64,000 nucleotides of DNA from an uncultured Eudoraea sp. (GTDB lineage Bacteria; Bacteroidota; Bacteroidia; Flavobacteriales; Flavobacteriaceae): the NCBI RefSeq assembly GCF_947260015.1, contig NZ_CAMYOM010000018.1, forward strand, positions 1-64,000, given 5' to 3'. The notes below the pieces were generated by a model. It was not told where the DNA came from and did not search any database. It saw only the letters and a list, made by a program, of their open reading frames with translations. Positions within the stretch are counted from its first letter, which is position 1. Each line of letters opens with the position of its first letter. Position numbers and translations under genes: made by a program. Shown here piece after piece: positions 59,795-64,000 of this stretch.

Positions 59795-61377
59795 AATGGT
59801 CTAGAAGAGATGTAATTAAAGGCTTAGGCGGAATCCCAATACTTGGTGCTGTCTGGTGGGCAGGTGCTTCAAATGCGGTTTCCAAAAACAGGGAGCGCAC
59901 AGCCATACTGGAACAATTAAATATACAGCCTTCATTGCCTTCTGCAGTAAAAGCAATTAGCGGTGATCCCATAAGAGTAGGAATTATTGGTTTTGGTATT
60001 CGGGGAGAACAATTAATCAGAGCATTAGGATTTGCAACCAAAGAATGGTTGGAAGAAATGAGATTAGCTGCAGAGGAGGATCCGAATCACTCCAGTTTGG
60101 AAGATTTTATGAATCAGGATAAACTGAATGTAAAACTTACGGCAGTTTGCGATGTGTATGATGTTAGGGCAGACAGGGTAATTAATTCTTTTTCTACCGA
60201 GGATAACAAGGTGATTAGATTTAGGACGCATCAGGAAATGATCCGCAGCGGGAAAGTAGATGCGGTAATTATAGCTACCCCGGATCACTGGCATGCCCCT
60301 ATGGCCATAGATGCTCTTGAAAATGGGATACATGCCTATGTGGAAAAACCGATGACGCATACCGTAGAAGAGACATACAGGCTAAAAGAAGTCGCTGAAA
60401 AGTCTAAAGCATCACTAATGGTTGGCCACCAACACAGACAAACTTTAAGTTTTCAAACGGCTCAGGATATTGTAACCAAAGGGGTACTTGGTCACATATC
60501 TCTTGTCCAGACCAATACCAACAGGAACGATGATAATGGCGCATGGAATTATAACATAGAAGACGAGGCAAATCCTCAAACCATAGATTGGGATCTCTTT
60601 TTAGGTTCTGCACCACAAATACCCTTCAATAAGAATCACTTTTTCAGGTGGAGAAAATGGTGGGCATACGGATCCGGTCTATCCGGAGATTTATTAACCC
60701 ACGATTATGATCGTCTTAACTGTGTATTGCAAATGGGTATCCCTTCATCCGTAATGGCTTCAGGAGGAATTTATACTCATAATGACGGTCGTAATGTTCC
60801 CGATGTATTACAGGTAAATATGGAGTTTCCACAATTTAGTACAGGTAGTAGTCAGAAAAAGGGCAAGGAAAAAGGAATGACTTTTGTCTACAGTGCAACT
60901 CTTGGAAATGGCTTTAACAGGCCAACTATTCTTATGGGACATGATGGTACCTTGGAATTAGGCAATCGGCTCACGGTATGGCCCGATAGCAGCTCTACAA
61001 AGTATGCAGATCAGATTGAATCTGAGAAAATGAAACCATCGGTTCCGGTTTACAGCTACAATCCCGGGGCCAGTGTGCCAGACGCGGTTTCCTCGGCAAC
61101 GTCGCAATATTTTGCGGATAAGGGTCTAATGTGGACCTATATTAATGGCGCAAGAGTTGATTCAACATTTCTTCATTTAAGGGAATGGCTTAGCAGTGCC
61201 CGTAACGGAGGTGCAGTGAGTTGCGGAATAAAGGAGGGATTTGAAGAAGCAATATCAGCTCATATGGCAGGACTTTCAGTTAAACTTGGAATACGAATTA
61301 AATGGGACGCTGCTGCACAGCGAATTGTGCCGATTGAAGGAATTGATTTTGACGAGGTGCTATTATCCAATACTTAA
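59791..61377 (+). CDS. Gfo/Idh/MocA family oxidoreductase with Tat-like signal
   Basis: SRRDVIKGLGG twin-Arg; IRVGIIGFGIRGEQLI Rossmann; VEKPMTHTVEE. Confidence 0.9.
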   Translation: MKWSRRDVIKGLGGIPILGAVWWAGASNAVSKNRERTAILEQLNIQPSLPSAVKAISGDPIRVGIIGFGIRGEQLIRALGFATKEWLEEMRLAAEEDPNHSSLEDFMNQDKLNVKLTAVCDVYDVRADRVINSFSTEDNKVIRFRTHQEMIRSGKVDAVIIATPDHWHAPMAIDALENGIHAYVEKPMTHTVEETYRLKEVAEKSKASLMVGHQHRQTLSFQTAQDIVTKGVLGHISLVQTNTNRNDDNGAWNYNIEDEANPQTIDWDLFLGSAPQIPFNKNHFFRWRKWWAYGSGLSGDLLTHDYDRLNCVLQMGIPSSVMASGGIYTHNDGRNVPDVLQVNMEFPQFSTGSSQKKGKEKGMTFVYSATLGNGFNRPTILMGHDGTLELGNRLTVWPDSSSTKYADQIESEKMKPSVPVYSYNPGASVPDAVSSATSQYFADKGLMWTYINGARVDSTFLHLREWLSSARNGGAVSCGIKEGFEEAISAHMAGLSVKLGIRIKWDAAAQRIVPIEGIDFDEVLLSNT

Positions 61378-61426
61378 TAAGGAAAGGCGCATCCCACATA
61401 AGTGAATCTGCTAGATTATAATTCAG

Positions 61427-61461
61427 GTAATCAGGACTCTTTTTAGTCCTGATTACTTTTT
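61427..61461 (+). terminator. Rho-independent terminator after mocA
   Basis: GTAATCAGGACT-ctttt-AGTCCTGATTACTTTTT. Confidence 0.9.
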
Positions 61462-61510
61462 AATAGCCCATTTTTTGAATAGCAAAATTTATGATATCAT
61501 TGATCTAACC

Positions 61511-61522
61511 TGATAAATATCA
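61511..61522. promoter_or_regulatory. FNR/CRP-superfamily-like operator upstream of tonB
   Basis: TGATAAATATCA, 23 nt before TAATTTTG (61546-61553). Confidence 0.65.
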
Positions 61523-61545
61523 TATTATCTACATTTCACATGACG

Positions 61546-61553
61546 TAATTTTG
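61546..61553 (+). promoter_or_regulatory. -7 element of tonB promoter
   Basis: TAATTTTG (TAnnTTTG), 23 bp before tonB ATG. Confidence 0.6.
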
Positions 61554-61576
61554 GGTATATCATAATTCAAATAGTC

Positions 61577-62299
61577 ATGCAAGTCAAAAAAAACCCAAAA
61601 GTCGATTTAAATAGAAATAGAGGGCTGTATTTTGTAATAGGACTTACAGTCGTTCTGTTTTTGACCTGGCGTGCTTTAGAATACAAATCGTATCCTACAG
61701 ACACCATAACTCTGGACATTGCGCAGGCCGTAGATGACCTTAAAGAAGATGTACCGGTAACAGAGATTATAAAAACAACACCACCACCACCACCACCTGC
61801 TGCTCCTGAAGTAATTGAAGTCGTAGAAGACACAGAGGAAATAGAAGAAACAATTATTGAGAGTACAGAAACTAGTCAGGAATCAGTGATTGAAGAGGTA
61901 ATGGACGTTGATGATGTTGAAGTTGGAGAAGAAGAAGAGGATATCGTAGTCCCCTTTGCAGTCATAGAAAATGTTCCAATTTATCCCGGTTGTGAAAATG
62001 CAAAAGGCAATGATGAACGTAAAGCTTGTTTTCAAAAAATGATACAAGCCCATATTGTTAAAGAATTTACTTATCCCGAGAGTGCCCTTGAACTGGGAAT
62101 TAAAGGAAAAGTATTTGTACAATTTATGATTAATTCTAAAGGAGTAGTAGAGTCAATAAGGACAAGGGGTCCAGATAAACTATTGGAGAAAGAAGCACAT
62201 CGAATTATTGCTTCACTCCCTAATATGACTCCGGGGATGCAACGCGGAAAATCTGTAAAAGTTCCATATAGTATACCTATTAACTTTATGATTCAATAG
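61577..62299 (+). CDS. tonB: Energy transducer TonB
   Basis: N-terminal TM, PPPPPPAAPEV linker, C-terminal KVFVQFMINSKGVVESIRTRGPDKLLEKEAHRIIASLPNMTPGMQRGKSVKVPYSIPINF. Confidence 0.93.
   Translation: MQVKKNPKVDLNRNRGLYFVIGLTVVLFLTWRALEYKSYPTDTITLDIAQAVDDLKEDVPVTEIIKTTPPPPPPAAPEVIEVVEDTEEIEETIIESTETSQESVIEEVMDVDDVEVGEEEEDIVVPFAVIENVPIYPGCENAKGNDERKACFQKMIQAHIVKEFTYPESALELGIKGKVFVQFMINSKGVVESIRTRGPDKLLEKEAHRIIASLPNMTPGMQRGKSVKVPYSIPINFMIQ
61781..61797 (+). repeat. (CCA)n microsatellite coding TonB polyproline
   Basis: CCACCACCACCACCACC. Confidence 0.9.
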
Positions 62300-62323
62300 A
62301 AATAGATCACATGACTATTTCCT

Positions 62324-62370
62324 GAGGATTGATTCAACTAATACCGAGGTATTGGAAAGAATCAATCCTC
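62324..62370. terminator. Nested hairpin between convergent tonB and metallophosphoesterase
   Basis: GAGGATTGATTC ... GAATCAATCCTC outer stem with inner AATACC/GGTATT stem. Confidence 0.65.
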
Positions 62371-63264
62371 ATTTTGGCTATAGTCCACTAACTTCTGTGG
62401 TCCTTCGAGTAATACCCGTACAATTTGAAGCGTACCATCTTCCTTAGTTGCGATCTGCCATTTTATAAGAGAAATTTCTCCATATACTATTTCAATCCCC
62501 GTAATACTTCTGGGGTGCACACAACTACCATCGTTAAATAAAGGGATATCACCGGGTTCAGGGAATCTGGGCCTATGGGTATGACCCATCACGGTTATTT
62601 TTAAGTTATTTCGCAGAATCCATTTCTTGATCCTTTTCTCCACCTTTATTAATTCACGGTTGTTCCTGGCCGGACTTGTGGGATCCGCTATTCCCCAAAC
62701 TTGCAAGGGTTTCCAAAGAATGCGAACCATGAATCGATTAAATCGCCATCCGTGATAATTCATAAAATCGGCCTGATGCCCGTGAGTTAAAAATAACTCC
62801 TGACCACTCTCTCTGTGTTTTAAAACTATAGCCTCATGAAACTTCAATTTATCTAATAAAGCAGCTTCTTTTTCATCTTTGGGTTCAAAGTAGGTATAAA
62901 GATTTTTTTTTACATATTCCGGGTTTCGATAAACCATATCGTGGTTCCCGTATATCATATGCAACTTGTTTTCCTCGTGAAAAAGCTTCATTAGCAGGTA
63001 AATATTCTTATGGGCTTCAAAAATTGGTTCAAAAGTTAAATTCTCCCAGAGTTCATCGCCATCTCCAAGTTCACAGTATTGAAAGCCATTATTATAATAA
63101 TGCTTTAAAGCGTGATAATAGATATTTCTGTTATTGGCAAACTCATCTGCAAAACTATTGTCTCCCCGGTGACAATCACTAAAAAGAATAAACTTGGAGG
63201 AGTCGTCAAAGGCTATGATTTTGGCCCTTTTGTAAGCGTTATTAAGTCTGTTATCTGAAGACAT
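62362..63264 (-). CDS. Metallophosphoesterase
   Basis: LFSDCHRGDN, GDGDELWENL, YGNHDMVY, THGHQADF, VMGHTHRPRF. Confidence 0.9.
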   Translation of the reverse strand: MSSDNRLNNAYKRAKIIAFDDSSKFILFSDCHRGDNSFADEFANNRNIYYHALKHYYNNGFQYCELGDGDELWENLTFEPIFEAHKNIYLLMKLFHEENKLHMIYGNHDMVYRNPEYVKKNLYTYFEPKDEKEAALLDKLKFHEAIVLKHRESGQELFLTHGHQADFMNYHGWRFNRFMVRILWKPLQVWGIADPTSPARNNRELIKVEKRIKKWILRNNLKITVMGHTHRPRFPEPGDIPLFNDGSCVHPRSITGIEIVYGEISLIKWQIATKEDGTLQIVRVLLEGPQKLVDYSQNED

Positions 63265-63379
63265 TATTATAATTTGTATAAATATCCAAAAAATGCACCG
63301 AACAACGCTAAAATTACTTTAACAAAAAGAAATCGAATAGTTTTGTAATTTTACGGTCAATCTGTAGACATATATTATT

Positions 63380-64000
63380 ATGGGATCTATAAATAAAGAT
63401 ATGCCGCTGGAAATGTTAATTAGCTTCGATAAGCTATTACAGCGGTATGATACTATGGCCAAAAGTGATGATGCGTTTTTATCATCCCGGGCTAAGTATG
63501 TACTGGAAGCTCAGGCACCATTTCCTGAATTAAGGGATGGTTTTTCGGATATTAAACTTCTTGAAAAACACAAAGATGTTATTCGTATTATTCTGCAGGA
63601 TTCATTTGCCGAGGTATTGAGCGAGAATGAAATTAAGGCTGCTTCTCTACCTTATTTTGATATTGTATTTAATAAGTCCAAAAGATTTCAGAAAATTTTA
63701 GAAAATGCCGGTAAGGATTTTAAACCTTTTATACGCAATCAGGATGAAGGGATAGATTATATTATGGCCAGTACAGTAATTCTTAAATTCCATTATGGAT
63801 TTAACCTCGATTTTAGTAGACCGTATTTCTATGATATACCAGATGCTAATGGAGTTATGCATCATTATCGCATTTTATACAATGCTGATTTTATGGATAT
63901 ATTACCAACAGATTTGGCAAAAGAGATAACCCAGACAGATGTTGATAAACTATTAGAAAATCCGGAAGATCTTGAACTCTGGAAGGAAATGATACCGCCA
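63380..64000 (+). CDS. Hypothetical protein, truncated by window end
   Basis: Open frame from ATG 63380 (MGSINKDMPLEMLISFDKLLQRYDTMAKSDDAF...) to end of window without stop; not in ORF track. Confidence 0.7.
   Translation, partial: MGSINKDMPLEMLISFDKLLQRYDTMAKSDDAFLSSRAKYVLEAQAPFPELRDGFSDIKLLEKHKDVIRIILQDSFAEVLSENEIKAASLPYFDIVFNKSKRFQKILENAGKDFKPFIRNQDEGIDYIMASTVILKFHYGFNLDFSRPYFYDIPDANGVMHHYRILYNADFMDILPTDLAKEITQTDVDKLLENPEDLELWKEMIPP

Noticed and set aside
61781-61797. (CCA)n repeat as phase-variable microsatellite
   Set aside because: Triplet unit keeps frame and encodes the normal TonB proline linker
1-64000. CRISPR arrays, tRNA/rRNA genes, transposases, prophage
   Set aside because: No regular direct repeats, no recognisable tRNA/rRNA sequence and no mobile-element protein seen by eye; a tRNAscan/Infernal run would be needed to exclude small RNAs

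Overview
64-kb chromosomal segment of a Flavobacteriia-type Bacteroidota genome. Lineage is inferred from T9SS type A sorting domains, DUF4271/DUF4296/DUF3098 families, TAnnTTTG-type promoters and low GC. Most of the window is housekeeping: truB, uppP, ftsX, leuS, ald, pckA, hemD, pyrC-like, tyrS, trmB, mrp/NifU, an ABC exporter and a two-component system. The most distinctive part is about 35.4-53.1 kb. It holds a complex I operon with only 11 subunits (nuoABCD-HIJKLMN, no nuoEFG), placed directly behind 2-oxoacid:ferredoxin oxidoreductase korAB. A divergent 2[4Fe-4S] ferredoxin and a 1176-aa pyruvate:ferredoxin oxidoreductase follow, forming a ferredoxin-centred respiratory module. Main new observation: a 12-bp palindrome TGAY-N4-RTCA (FNR/CRP-superfamily-like core) lies upstream of kor-nuo, ferredoxin, nifJ, doxX-mocA and tonB. 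In all five directions it is exactly 23 nt from a Bacteroidota-type -7 element (TAnnTTTG/A), including one box that appears to serve a bidirectional promoter. This suggests a small class-II-activator regulon built on ferredoxin respiration. Other items include a predicted D-amino-acid/D-serine catabolic operon, cargo-less T9SS CTD mini-proteins, an alkyltransferase-like protein lacking the catalytic Cys, and a frameshifted lipoprotein remnant. No rRNA, tRNA, CRISPR array or transposase was recognised.
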